A DNA stretch of 64,000 bases from Aphanomyces cochlioides. Taxonomy: Eukaryota > Oomycota > Saprolegniomycetes > Saprolegniales > Verrucalvaceae. Position 1 is the first letter of the stretch. Each line of letters starts with the position of its first letter. A model generated the notes under the pieces. The model was not told the DNA's origin, did no database searches, and worked only from the letters and a program-made list of their open reading frames with translations. Location: the NCBI GenBank assembly GCA_019828595.1, contig JAHQRK010000006.1, forward strand, positions 62,001 through 126,000, read 5' to 3'. Shown here in pieces: positions 41,633-54,417 of the stretch. The position numbers and the translations under genes were made by a program.

Positions 41633-42422
41633 CTACTGGGTTGTGAAGTTTACCCGGCGACGCGGAGGCGTTCCAGGCGCACCATGCGCATTGGAAGCCT
41701 GTCGGTGGGGAGCAGTGCAGTTGCGGGAAATGTGTCCCGTACGCTGGCAATTGTAACAACGTACATTGCGTCTTTGACTTGAGTTGGGACGTTGACGATC
41801 AAAGTTGCGAGTTTCGCGATTGTTTGTCGTGCCGATTTGGCTAATTTCCATGTCGTAAGCGTCATGATGACCCGCAAATGAAGCTGCAAATTGCGAGTAA
41901 TGCTCGCCAAGGGCAATATTGAGTGCGTCAACCATATTCTCGGGCATTCGACGGAAGACTTCAAGTCACGGAGGGCCATGGTTCAAACCATGCATGAAAA
42001 CGTTGACGATCGCTCCTTCCGAGACTAGAGCCTTGTCAGGCAGGGAGAGCCAGTGGTATTCCAGCTTCTGGGCAAACTCGCTGATTGTCAGTTTGCCTTG
42101 AGTGGCCTTCAAAAGTTGATGCATGTGGCGCACAGCTGCGTCCTTTGGCAAATAAGTTGCCTTCGTGAGAGTGATAAATTTCGGCAGAGTGTCCATCGCA
42201 GGGGCATCGCGCATAAGTGTTGACTGCCCAGGTGTGGGCTTTGCCAGTAAGGCATGATACAGCAAAAGCAACTTGCTTGGTTCCAGATTGAAAATCCATG
42301 GCTTCTACGGCCATCTTCACGCCAGCTTCCCAGACGAGAAGATTCTCGGAGGCTGAGCCTCCAAACTTGGGGACATCGAGTCTCACTCGCCCTTCGCGGA
42401 CAGGGCTGTCTTCATTGTTCAT
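41633..42422 (-). pseudogene. Retrotransposon copy 1: gag with CCHC zinc knuckle
   Basis: It starts at ATG 42420-42422 (MNNEDSPVREGRVRLDVPKF). A frame change comes after about 100 residues (near 42200), and the frame is interrupted by a TGA near 41966 before NLxPENMVDALNIAL-type capsid sequence. The nucleocapsid has one CCHC knuckle, CYNCQRTGHISRNC, near 41760. Gag ends at 41633 and the protease frame overlaps it in the -1 register, which could be the element's normal gag-pol frameshift. Confidence 0.75.
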
Positions 42423-42477
42423 CGTTAACGTTGGAATCGTTGAGTTGTGACTTTTCCTTCTAGCAGGTCCTTGGACG

Positions 42478-42493
42478 AACTAGAGTGCTACCA
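42478..42493 (-). other. Candidate primer-binding site, copy 1
   Basis: Two bases inside the 5' LTR edge, the minus strand reads TGGTAGCACTCTAG. TGG plus the first bases fit a primer-binding site complementary to a tRNA 3' end, with initiator-Met the most similar type by eye. The same site is at 47974-47989 and 53470-53485. The tRNA identity is not certain. Confidence 0.5.
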
Positions 42494-42495
42494 AG

Positions 42496-42760
42496 TGTAA
42501 CCGGTTACACGCGCAGGAGGAAGGCTTAGGAAGCAGAGAGAAAGATGAAAAGTGAATTAGCTTTATCCTGCCTAATGCTAATGAATGCAGAGTCGAACAG
42601 GGCTTGTGAGCCAGTGAATATGAATGGCCTAGAAGGCACCGAGCCAAAGGAATGGCAGAGAGCACAGAGTGCTTCACATGCAGGAAATACAGATGACATG
42701 CTAACAGCAGGCATGTCATGCCAAGGGTCAAAGAGCAAGTAACCGGAGCGTCCGGTTACA
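42496..42760 (-). repeat. LTR 2 (internal, shared by copies 1 and 2)
   Basis: It serves as 5' LTR for the lower-coordinate copy and 3' LTR for the next. It begins with the perfect palindrome TGTAACCGGTTACA and is not flanked by a target duplication. Confidence 0.92.
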
Positions 42761-45700
42761 ACTCCCCACACTCAAAACAAAGTTCAGCGAGCTTTCAAAA
42801 TGGGAACGCAGGGATCACGTGAGAGGGAGACAGGTCAGCCAGGTATGGCAGTTGGAATTTCGCGGAGCATCGCTGGCGTATGATTGCGAACGCGCAACAT
42901 GGTTCAAGCTTTCGGCGTGTGGAGAAGTCTTCCGTCGCGAACGTCGCCGTAATGATTCGTAAGCTGCAAGCTCCAGTGGTAAGGTTTCTCGAGCTTCTCT
43001 AGCTGATATCCATGTAGGCTCCGTATCGGCCGTTAACGTCGCTGGAGGTGGATGAAGACAGTATTCCAATCCGTTCTGAGAATAGCGCCGGCCTACTAGG
43101 CGGGGAGCGGAAGCGGGGTCGTTCGCAAGTTGCGATGGATCTTTCCCAACGATCTCGAGTGGAGCATCCAGTCTACGTTTTGCCGAGCGGTGCGGCTCCG
43201 AATGCTCATGCGGCGTATGGATATGTCCATGTTGGACCAAGTCGAGTGGCACGATCGCCAAGTCGTGGTCGATCGGTGGATCGACAGCCATATCCTCGGA
43301 CTCCTCCGGCAGCGGCTGCAGAGCCTCTTGAGGTCGTACATCTGCGAACGGATTTGCGCGTTGTGGAGTTGGAACTCCGAGTTCGTGAGCTGACGGATGA
43401 GATTCATCGGCTTCGGAGAGAAAAACGAGTATCCGTCCGTTCGTGAGCTGGAGAATTATCTCCATGACTGGTAGTCGATGAAGCGGCCTTTTGCTGATAT
43501 GCAGAATCATATTCGACGCTTGTGGGACTGGATGAAGAGCGAGCAGGCGAGAGGTCGCCACGATCAGGCGTAGCAGGTAAATACCTCTTGATCTTGCCAA
43601 CATAGAATGTTGGATGGATTTGCAATTCAGTTGGAAGCTCCAACTTGTATGCAGTGTTGCTGATCTTCTTTGTGACAGGGAACGGGCCAAGCCAAGGTGG
43701 CTGCAATTTTGGGTTTCCTAGCGCCGTCTTGGGCATTGCCGATGCACGTAGTAGGACTAAGTCGCCGACTGAATAAACATTTTTGTTTCCATGACTTGTC
43801 TTGTTGGCTTGCAAAGCCTGCTTTTCTTGAGCTGATGCGAGATTCTCGCGGACATGGAGGAGTAGGGACTTCCTGGATTCGATAAAGTGTTTTACACTGG
43901 CGATTGTGCGTGCAGGGATAGATCCTCCCCCACTTAAACGTGCAGTATCCACATTGATCGGAAGGCGCGGGTGCCGTAGATGTAGGACATAGACCGTCAG
44001 TTTCAGGGTGGTCCGACGTGGACATGTCAAGGGTGGTGCCAAAGAGAGCAAACAGCGCGGACCAGAATTTCGATGTAAAGCGAGGATCGCGGTCTGAAAC
44101 GATAAAGGCTGGAAGCCCAAAGCGACAGAAAACATGGTCAAAGTAAAGTTGAGCCGACTCTTCGGCGGTAATGGTGCCGCGGCATGCGACTGCAATCAAA
44201 TATTTGGACAACCTGTCAACACAAGTCCAAATGCCGGTGCGACCGTGCTTGTCGCGTGGTAAGCCAAAGATAAAATCCATGCTGACCGAGGAGAAGACCT
44301 CGTCAGGTATTGGTAAAGGTGCCAAAGGGGCACGAGTAGCTGGGGAAGCCTTGACGCGTTGGCAGACGTCACAATGCGCTACATAGCGCGATACGACCTT
44401 GAATAGGCGGGGCCACCAGAATTGCCGTGCTACGGTAAGATAAGTCTTGTCGCGGCCAAAATGTCCTGCTGTTTGGGCGGCATGACAATCATGCAAAATG
44501 TCACGGCGAAGGGCTTCATCTGCCGGAATGGCAAGGCGGCGTGGGCTGGAAGCCATCGTGTAATACACCAAGCCATCATGGACAGAAAAATTCTTGAGCG
44601 AGGATCGCTTCGGCGAAGTAGTGGAATCACATAACAAAGAGAAAATATCAGAAAGCCATTTGTCGGATGTGTAGGACGCACGCACACGGTCGTGGAGATT
44701 CGAGTGCACGTGTGATACATGGTTCAAGCTTGTGTCGTCTGATGTCGATGGACGACGGGAAAGAGCATCCGCATGGACGTTTTGACGTCCAGGTTTGTAT
44801 TCAACTGTGAAGTTGAACTCGGCAAAGAAGGCTAACCAGCGAGCCATGCGTTGGCTAATATGAGGAGACTTGACGGCTGTGCGTAAAGATGCATGGTCTG
44901 TGTAGACCACGAAAGGCTTGCTACCTATGAGGTAGATTCGAAACTTCGTGAGGGCGTATTTCATAGCTAGTAGCTCCAAGTCGTGGACAGGGTAGGCTTT
45001 TTCAGCCTTTTGGAGCTGGCGGGATTGATAGGACACAGGTCGGTCGCGACCATCCTCCCCCACTTGCATGAGGCAGCAGCCTATAGCCTTGACAGAGGCA
45101 TCACAAACGACCGAGAAGGGTCGAGAAAAGTCGGGTAGCGCCAGGACAGGCGCAGACACGAAGCTGTCTTTCACCGCGTTCAACGCGTCGTGGCATTCTT
45201 GGGTCCAATCCCAAGGGGTGTCTTTGGCAAGTAAGGCCGATAAAGGTTGTGCCAGCGAGGCAAAATTTGCCGAGAACTTGTGTAGATACGTGGCTAGACC
45301 AACCACTGCGCAACTCAGTTTGAGTAGACGGAACGGGCCAGTCGCGAATGGTTTGGACCTTTGCAGGGTCAGCGCGACAACCATTGATGCCAACAAAGTC
45401 ACCCAGAACAGGAATTTCCTCGACACCAAACATACATTTGGCCAAGTTGGCATAGAGACCATTGTCCCGCAGGACGGCAAGTTCTTGACGGAGATGATCA
45501 CGATGGACCTCAAGGTCGGAGCGGGTGGTCGTGCACTATGGATATAAATATCGTCGAAATAAGAGGGAGCAAAGGCTCACAAAGGGCGAAGTTTCGACGT
45601 CATCATGCGGTTGAACGTCGCTGGTGCGTTAGAAAGGCCTTGTGGCATAACGAGCCATTCCCAGAGCATGCCACTTGGAGTGGAGACAGCGGTCTTAGGA

Positions 45701-47991
45701 ATATCCTGTATACGCATCAGGATCTGGTAGAACCCATCGCGCAAATCGATCGTGGAAAAGAGGGTACTACCCGCCATGCTGTCAATGATGACATCCTTGC
45801 GCGGAATCGGCGTTTGCGCCGGTATCGTGGCTTGATTCAACTTGTTGAAGGCGTGAACGATACGCCAGCCACCGTTGGGTTTCTTGACACAAAATGTCGG
45901 ACTTGAGTGCGGCGAGTTGCTCTCGCGCACATGGCCTGCCTTCTTGCGGGCCGCAAAGAATGAGTCGATGAACTCGACCTGATCATGTGGCAATGGCCAC
46001 TGGCGTGTAACGCAATACTTGGTCCCCGGGACCAAGTCAATCTCATGGCGGATGCCTTTGTCGCTAGGCAGGGCCGCTGGAACCTCGTCAGGGAATACAT
46101 CCTTGTACTCCATCAATATGTCGTAGAACGGGCTAGTCTTGAGAGATTCCCATGTCGTTCGTGCTCGCTTTTCAGCATCGTCAAGGACATCCTTGTCCAT
46201 CGTGGATGTCGTATGGTGGGTTCCATCTTCTTCTACGCCGATAACCGCGATACTCAGCGGTTCTTGGGCATGCAGGAGTCGCGAAAAGGAGCGAAAGCTC
46301 ATCTCCGGCAAAGCCACAATCTCATCTGCCCTGGTGGGCAGTTCTTCAAGGTCACAGGCTGACCGTATAAACTCATCAACCGACAACTTGTCGGGAACAT
46401 CTTGCCTGTCTCGAGAGGGTGTGCACTCTCGGAAATCGTACTCATCGATCGACTCTTCTTCGTGGTCGTCGGAAAACTCTTCGGCGATTCGTTGATCATT
46501 CGCCGGCAAACCTTCAGGTCCGTTTGAAGGTGTATCCAAAGCTGGAATAGCTTGTTCTTCTCGTGGATGGTCCACAATACCATCGCGTGTCCGTGTTGAC
46601 GAAGGGTCAATACAAACCACAGCGAGTTCATTACTCTGCGCTGGGTTGGGCACGTAGGAACGTGGAGATGGTGCACCATCGTCTTCAGGCGCCAGTCAAT
46701 AATGGGCTGATGGCGTTCGAGCCAACCCATTCCAAGGATCAAATCCCATCGGTCGTCAAGGTTCATAAGGAAGAATTCTTCTCTTGACGAAAAGTCACCA
46801 ATCGATATTGGCAACGCGACAATTTGTCGTGGATTTGAAACAATCCGACCGTCTGCAAGTCGGATGCGTAGAGTGTCGTTAGGTTGAGCCTTGGACGTCG
46901 ATACGCCTGTAGCTCGTGCAATAGTTGCGCGCCGCGCATAATTTTCAGATGCGCCACTGTCTATCAAGACACGGAGGGGGTCGCTGAATCCAGGAACTGG
47001 AAGCAGGTAGGAGAGCATTTGGTGATGCTCACCTAGGCGGCACAAATTGCCAGGGGCTAGATCAATAGGTTCAGAGGGCGCGGTGTCGGACACCCATTGA
47101 TCAACTTGCCCAGTAGGCCGCCCGGCGCCTACTGGGTTGTGAAGTTTACCCGGCGACGCGGAGGCGTTCCAGGCGCACCATGCGCATTGGAAGCCTGTCG
47201 GTGGGGAGCAGTGCAGTTGCGGGAAATGTGTCCCGTACGCTGGCAATTGTAACAACGTACATTGCGTCTTTGACTTGAGTTGGGACGTTGACGATCAAAG
47301 TTGCGAGTTTCGCGATTGTTTGTCGTGCCGATTTGGCTAATTTCCATGTCGTAAGCGTCATGATGACCCGCAAATGAAGCTGCAAATTGCGAGTAATGCT
47401 CGCCAAGGGCAATATTGAGTGCGTCAACCATATTCTCGGGCATTCGACGGAAGACTTCAAGTCACGGAGGGCCATGGTTCAAACCATGCATGAAAACGTT
47501 GACGATCGCTCCTTCCGAGACTAGAGCCTTGTCAGGCAGGGAGAGCCAGTGGTATTCCAGCTTCTGGGCAAACTCGCTGATTGTCAGTTTGCCTTGAGTG
47601 GCCTTCAAAAGTTGATGCATGTGGCGCACAGCTGCGTCCTTTGGCAAATAAGTTGCCTTCGTGAGAGTGATAAATTTCGGCAGAGTGTCCATCGCAGGGG
47701 CATCGCGCATAAGTGTTGACTGCCCAGGTGTGGGCTTTGCCAGTAAGGCATGATACAGCAAAAGCAACTTGCTTGGTTCCAGATTGAAAATCCATGGCTT
47801 CTACGGCCATCTTCACGCCAGCTTCCCAGACGAGAAGATTCTCGGAGGCTGAGCCTCCAAACTTGGGGACATCGAGTCTCACTCGCCCTTCGCGGACAGG
47901 GCTGTCTTCATTGTTCATCGTTAACGTTGGAATCGTTGAGTTGTGACTTTTCCTTCTAGCAGGTCCTTGGACGAACTAGAGTGCTACCAAG
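42761..47991 (-). mobile_element. Retrotransposon internal region, copy 2
   Basis: Gag lies at 47129-47918, protease at about 46650-47100, RT at 45577-46653, the RT end with RNase H and integrase at 43627-45540, and the tail at 42815-44195. It shares the gag and RT nonsense codons and the integrase deletion of copy 1. Private changes include a 2-nt loss near 43421 (GAGAGAAAAACG) and GTGTGCACTC for GTGCACACTC near 46421. RNase H plus integrase core remains one open frame here. Confidence 0.88.
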
Positions 47992-48256
47992 TGTAACCGG
48001 TTACACGCGCAGGAGGAAGGCTTAGGAAGCAGAGAGAAAGATGAAAAGTGAATTAGCTTTATCCTGCCTAATGCTAATGAATGCAGAGTCGAACAGGGCT
48101 TGTGAGCCAGTGAATATGAATGGCCTAGAAGGCACCGAGCCAAAGGAATGGCAGAGAGCACAGAGTGCTTCACATGCAGGAAATACAGATGACATGCTAA
48201 CAGCAGGCATGTCATGCCAAGGGTCAAAGAGCAAGTAACCGGAGCGTCCGGTTACA
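47992..48256 (-). repeat. LTR 3 (internal, shared by copies 2 and 3)
   Basis: Its structure is the same as LTR 2: it starts with the 14-bp palindrome and ends with the TAACCGGA/TCCGGTTA inverted repeat. No target duplication lies next to it. Confidence 0.92.
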
Positions 48257-51200
48257 ACTCCCCACACTCAAAACAAAGTTCAGCGAGCTTTCAAAATGGG
48301 AACGCAGGGATCACGTGAGAGGGAGACAGGTCAGCCAGGTATGGCAGTTGGAATTTCGCGGAGCATCGCTGGCGTATGATTGCGAACGCGCAACATGGTT
48401 CAAGCTTTCGGCGTGTGGAGAAGTCTTCCGTCGCGAACGTCGCCGTAATGATTCGTAAGCTGCAAGCTCCAGTGGTAAGGTTTCTCGAGCTTCTCTAGCT
48501 GATATCCATGTAGGCTCCGTATCGGCCGTTAACGTCGCTGGAGGTGGATGAAGACAGTATTCCAATCCGTTCTGAGAATAGCGCCGGCCTACTAGGCGGG
48601 GAGCGGAAGCGGGGTCGTTCGCAAGTTGCGATGGATCTTTCCCAACGATCTCGAGTGGAGCATCCAGTCTACGTTTTGCCGAGCGGTGCGGCTCCGAATG
48701 CTCATGCGGCGTATGGATATGTCCATGTTGGACCAAGTCGAGTGGCACGATCGCCAAGTCGTGGTCGATCGGTGGATCGACAGCCATATCCTCGGACTCC
48801 TCCGGCAGCGGCTGCAGAGCCTCTTGAGGTCGTACATCTGCGAACGGATTTGCGCGTTGTGGAGTTGGAACTCCGAGTTCGTGAGCTGACGGATGAGATT
48901 CATCGGCTTCGGAGAGATCAAAACGAGTATCCGTCCGTTCGTGAGCTGGAGAATTATCTCCATGACTGGTAGTCGATGAAGCGGCCTTTTGCTGATATGC
49001 AGAATCATATTCGACGCTTGTGGGACTGGATGAAGAGCGAGCAGGCGAGAGGTCGCCACGATCAGGCGTAGCAGGTAAATACCTCTTGATCTTGCCAACA
49101 TAGAATGTTGGATGGATTTGCAATTCAGTTGGAAGCTCCAACTTGTATGCAGTGTTGCTGATCTTCTTTGTGACAGGGAACGGGCCAAGCCAAGGTGGCT
49201 GCAATTTTGGGTTTCCTAGCGCCGTCTTGGGCATTGCCGATGCACGTAGTAGGACTAAGTCGCCGACTGAATAAACATTTTTGTTTCCATGACTTGTCTT
49301 GTTGGCTTGCAAAGCCTGCTTTTCTTGAGCTGATGCGAGATTCTCGCGGACATGGAGGAGTAGGGACTTCCTGGATTCGATAAAGTGTTTTACACTGGCG
49401 ATTGTGCGTGCAGGGATAGATCCTCCCCCACTTAAACGTGCAGTATCCACATTGATCGGAAGGCGCGGGTGCCGTAGATGTAGGACATAGACCGTCAGTT
49501 TCAGGGTGGTCCGACGTGGACATGTCAAGGGTGGTGCCAAAGAGAGCAAACAGCGCGGACCAGAATTTCGATGTAAAGCGAGGATCGCGGTCTGAAACGA
49601 TAAAGGCTGGAAGCCCAAAGCGACAGAAAACATGGTCAAAGTAAAGTTGAGCCGACTCTTCGGCGGTAATGGTGCCGCGGCATGCGACTGCAATCAAATA
49701 TTTGGACAACCTGTCAACACAAGTCCAAATGCCGGTGCGACCGTGCTTGTCGCGTGGTAAGCCAAAGATAAAATCCATGCTGACCGAGGAGAAGACCTCG
49801 TCAGGTATTGGTAAAGGTGCCAAAGGGGCACGAGTAGCTGGGGAAGCCTTGACGCGTTGGCAGACGTCACAATGCGCTACATAGCGCGATACGACCTTGA
49901 ATAGGCGGGGCCACCAGAATTGCCGCTACGGTAAGATAAGTCTTGTCGCGGCCAAAATGTCCTGCTGTTTGGGCGGCATGACAATCATGCAAAATGTCAC
50001 GGCGAAGGGCTTCATCTGCCGGAATGGCAAGGCGGCGTGGGCTGGAAGCCATCGTGTAATACACCAAGCCATCATGGACAGAAAAATTCTTGAGCGAGGA
50101 TCGCTTCGGCGAAGTAGTGGAATCACATAACAAAGAGAAAATATCAGAAAGCCATTTGTCGGATGTGTAGGACGCACGCACACGGTCGTGGAGATTCGAG
50201 TGCACGTGTGATACATGGTTCAAGCTTGTGTCGTCTGATGTCGATGGACGACGGGAAAGAGCATCCGCATGGACGTTTTGACGTCCAGGTTTGTATTCAA
50301 CTGTGAAGTTGAACTCGGCAAAGAAGGCTAACCAGCGAGCCATGCGTTGGCTAATATGAGGAGACTTGACGGCTGTGCGTAAAGATGCATGGTCTGTGTA
50401 GACCACGAAAGGCTTGCTACCTATGAGGTAGATTCGAAACTTCGTGAGGGCGTATTTCATAGCTAGTAGCTCCAAGTCGTGGACAGGGTAGGCTTTTTCA
50501 GCCTTTTGGAGCTGGCGGGATTGATAGGACACAGGTCGGTCGCGACCATCCTCCCCCACTTGCATGAGGCAGCAGCCTATAGCCTTGACAGAGGCATCAC
50601 AAACGACCGAGAAGGGTCGAGAAAAGTCGGGTAGCGCCAGGACAGGCGCAGACACGAAGCTGTCTTTCACCGCGTTCAACGCGTCGTGGCATTCTTGGGT
50701 CCAATCCCAAGGGGTGTCTTTGGCAAGTAAGGCCGATAAAGGTTGTGCCAGCGAGGCAAAATTTGCCGAGAACTTGTGTAGATACGTGGCTAGACCAACC
50801 ACTGCGCAACTCAGTTTGAGTAGACGGAACGGGCCAGTCGCGAATGGTTTGGACCTTTGCAGGGTCAGCGCGACAACCATTGATGCCAACAAAGTCACCC
50901 AGAACAGGAATTTCCTCGACACCAAACATACATTTGGCCAAGTTGGCATAGAGACCATTGTCCCGCAGGACGGCAAGTTCTTGACGGAGATGATCACGAT
51001 GGACCTCAAGGTCGGAGCGGGTGGTCGTGCACTATGGATATAAATATCGTCGAAATAAGAGGGAGCAAAGGCTCACAAAGGGCGAAGTTTCGACGTCATC
51101 ATGCGGTTGAACGTCGCTGGTGCGTTAGAAAGGCCTTGTGGCATAACGAGCCATTCCCAGAGCATGCCACTTGGAGTGGAGACAGCGGTCTTAGGAATAT

Positions 51201-53487
51201 CCTGTATACGCATCAGGATCTGGTAGAACCCATCGCGCAAATCGATCGTGGAAAAGAGGGTACTACCCGCCATGCTGTCAATGATGACATCCTTGCGCGG
51301 AATCGGCGTTTGCGCCGGTATCGTGGCTTGATTCAACTTGTTGAAGGCGTGAACGATACGCCAGCCACCGTTGGGTTTCTTGACACAAAATGTCGGACTT
51401 GAGTGCGGCGAGTTGCTCTCGCGCACATGGCCTGCCTTCTTGCGGGCCGCAAAGAATGAGTCGATGAACTCGACCTGATCATGTGGCAATGGCCACTGGC
51501 GTGTAACGCAATACTTGGTCCCCGGGACCAAGTCAATCTCATGGCGGATGCCTTTGTCGCTAGGCAGGGCCGCTGGAACCTCGTCAGGGAATACATCCTT
51601 GTACTCCATCAATATGTCGTAGAACGGGCTAGTCTTGAGAGATTCCCATGTCGTTCGTGCTCGCTTTTCAGCATCGTCAAGGACATCCTTGTCCATCGTG
51701 GATGTCGTATGGTGGGTTCCATCTTCTTCTACGCCGATAACCGCGATACTCAGCGGTTCTTGGGCATGCAGGAGTCGCGAAAAGGAGCGAAAGCTCATCT
51801 CCGGCAAAGCCACAATCTCATCTGCCCTGGTGGGCAGTTCTTCAAGGTCACAGGCTGACCGTATAAACTCATCAACCGACAACTTGTCGGGAACATCTTG
51901 CCTGTCTCGAGAGGGTGCACACTCTCGGAAATCGTACTCATCGATCGACTCTTCTTCGTGGTCGTCGGAAAACTCTTCGGCGATTCGTTGATCATTCGCC
52001 GGCAAACCTTCAGGTCCGTTTGAAGGTGTATCCAAAGCTGGAATAGCTTGTTCTTCTCGTGGATGGTCCACAATACCATCGCGTGTCCGTGTTGACGAAG
52101 GGTCAATACAAACCACAGCGAGTTCATTACTCTGCGCTGGGTTGGGCACGTAGGAACGTGGAGATGGTGCACCATCGTCTTCAGGCGCCAGTCAATAATG
52201 GGCTGATGGCGTTCGAGCCAACCCATTCCAAGGATCAAATCCCATCGGTCGTCAAGGTTCATAAGGAAGAATTCTTCTCTTGACGAAAAGTCACCAATCG
52301 ATATTGGCAACGCGACAATTTGTCGTGGATTTGAAACAATCCGACCGTCTGCAAGTCGGATGCGTAGAGTGTCGTTAGGTTGAGCCTTGGACGTCGATAC
52401 GCCTGTAGCTCGTGCAATAGTTGCGCGCCGCGCATAATTTTCAGATGCGCCACTGTCTATCAAGACACGGAGGGGGTCGCTGAATCCAGGAACTGGAAGC
52501 AGGTAGGAGAGCATTTGGTGATGCTCACCTAGGCGGCACAAATTGCCAGGGGCTAGATCAATAGGTTCAGAGGGCGCGGTGTCGGACACCCATTGATCAA
52601 CTTGCCCAGTAGGCCGCCCGGCGCCTACTGGGTTGTGAAGTTTACCCGGCGACGCGGAGGCGTTCCAGGCGCACCATGCGCATTGGAAGCCTGTCGGTGG
52701 GGAGCAGTGCAGTTGCGGGAAATGTGTCCCGTACGCTGGCAATTGTAACAACGTACATTGCGTCTTTGACTTGAGTTGGGACGTTGACGATCAAAGTTGC
52801 GAGTTTCGCGATTGTTTGTCGTGCCGATTTGGCTAATTTCCATGTCGTAAGCGTCATGATGACCCGCAAATGAAGCTGCAAATTGCGAGTAATGCTCGCC
52901 AAGGGCAATATTGAGTGCGTCAACCATATTCTCGGGCATTCGACGGAAGACTTCAAGTCACGGAGGGCCATGGTTCAAACCATGCATGAAAACGTTGACG
53001 ATCGCTCCTTCCGAGACTAGAGCCTTGTCAGGCAGGGAGAGCCAGTGGTATTCCAGCTTCTGGGCAAACTCGCTGATTGTCAGTTTGCCTTGAGTGGCCT
53101 TCAAAAGTTGATGCATGTGGCGCACAGCTGCGTCCTTTGGCAAATAAGTTGCCTTCGTGAGAGTGATAAATTTCGGCAGAGTGTCCATCGCAGGGGCATC
53201 GCGCATAAGTGTTGACTGCCCAGGTGTGGGCTTTGCCAGTAAGGCATGATACAGCAAAAGCAACTTGCTTGGTTCCAGATTGAAAATCCATGGCTTCTAC
53301 GGCCATCTTCACGCCAGCTTCCCAGACGAGAAGATTCTCGGAGGCTGAGCCTCCAAACTTGGGGACATCGAGTCTCACTCGCCCTTCGCGGACAGGGCTG
53401 TCTTCATTGTTCATCGTTAACGTTGGAATCGTTGAGTTGTGACTTTTCCTTCTAGCAGGTCCTTGGACGAACTAGAGTGCTACCAAG
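48257..53487 (-). mobile_element. Retrotransposon internal region, copy 3
   Basis: Gag lies at 52625-53414, protease at about 52150-52600, RT at 51073-52149, RNase H at 49867-51009, integrase at 49125-49823 and the tail at 48311-49693. A 2-nt loss near 49925 (TGCCGCTACGG for TGCCGTGCTACGG) splits the RNase H-integrase frame only in this copy. Its C-terminal tail is open over 460 residues, unlike copies 1 and 2. The shared nonsense codons and integrase deletion are present. Confidence 0.88.
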
Positions 53488-53752
53488 TGTAACCGGTTAC
53501 ACGCGCAGGAGGAAGGCTTAGGAAGCAGAGAGAAAGATGAAAAGTGAATTAGCTTTATCCTGCCTAATGCTAATGAATGCAGAGTCGAACAGGGCTTGTG
53601 AGCCAGTGAATATGAATGGCCTAGAAGGCACCGAGCCAAAGGAATGGCGGAGAGCACAGAGTGCTTCACATGCAGGAAATACAGATGACATGCTAACAGC
53701 AGGCATGTCATGCCAAGGGTCAAAGAGCAAGTAACCGGAGCGTCCGGTTACA
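53488..53752 (-). repeat. LTR 4 (terminal, 5' side of the element)
   Basis: This is the upstream LTR with respect to the coding strand. One private base differs (GAATGGCGGAGAG for GAATGGCAGAGAG near 53649). It is followed by AAGGA, the second half of the target duplication. Confidence 0.92.
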
Positions 53753-53757
53753 AAGGA

Positions 53758-54417
53758 ACACATATGAAGTCGAGCAAAATACATGACCCCTCTTGTCACG
53801 TCTATCCTGTTGGGCATCCTAGTTGATAGAGACTGGTCTCACAGACAATTCGTTGTGCTCCAAAAGCTGCCCCTTGAAATGCCCAAGGTCATTTCGAGGC
53901 TGCCCATTGACACAAGCATCGTTGCAAGATGTTCTTCGGAAGAAGTTCGACCAGTATTTGAGTGAGTTTCTTGGCGATCTTCAGGTGATCCAACGCGAGG
54001 TGGTTCAATGATCCCTCAAAGTAGCCTGGGGATCGCTGAAAGTTAGTCTCGGGACAAAGTTGAACGCCAGAATTGGAACATTCCAGATACCAACGTCAGT
54101 TCCTTATCTTGAAGCGCATGGTGGTCATTCCAAGCGCCTCTCATCTTTCCTGGATGTATGTCGTTATCTTATATTGCAATATTATTGCTTGTTCAACAAT
54201 AATTGTCAAAGTATACAAAACCTGTGTATAAAGAGGAAATACATTGCGTCAAAAATGTATTTTTCATTAAAATATATTGAGTGCAATAAATAATTGATCT
54301 TGGTACAGTGTAATTTTGCAAGAAGACCACAACATGGAAATTCAGCATGTTGCCGACGTTGTGGCGTTTGTGGCGGTCACGACAATGGATATTGGACTCA
54401 ACACTTCAATAAAACAT
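53758..54417. other. Intergenic stretch, AT-rich on the right; no supported gene
   Basis: Two overlapping short reading frames (53783-53965 and 53823-54011) could be exons of a small gene, the second ending in DVLRKKFDQYLSEFLGDLQ. No splice solution or known domain supports this. From about 54150 the sequence is AT-rich and looks like 3' flank of the next (minus) gene. Confidence 0.4.

Larger units (their letters stand above)
36992..53757 (-). mobile_element. Ty3/gypsy LTR retrotransposon tandem array (LTR-int-LTR-int-LTR-int-LTR) with AAGGA target-site duplication
   Basis: Four LTRs of 265 bp lie at 36997-37261, 42496-42760, 47992-48256 and 53488-53752, with internal regions between them (periods 5499, 5496 and 5496). 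Each LTR starts TGTAACC and ends GGTTACA. The 5 bp before the first LTR (36992-36996) and after the last (53753-53757) are both AAGGA. The internal LTRs have no such duplication and are joined directly to internal sequence on both sides. So one element inserted, and the array grew later by recombination between LTRs, not by three insertions. Gene order on the minus strand is gag (zinc knuckle), protease, RT, RNase H, integrase, then a C-terminal tail. Order and motifs place it in Ty3/gypsy (Metaviridae-type). Every copy is defective. Confidence 0.93.

Noticed and set aside
53783..54011. Possible small gene right of the retrotransposon array
   Set aside because: The two short frames can only be joined by guesswork, and no domain or start context supports a call.
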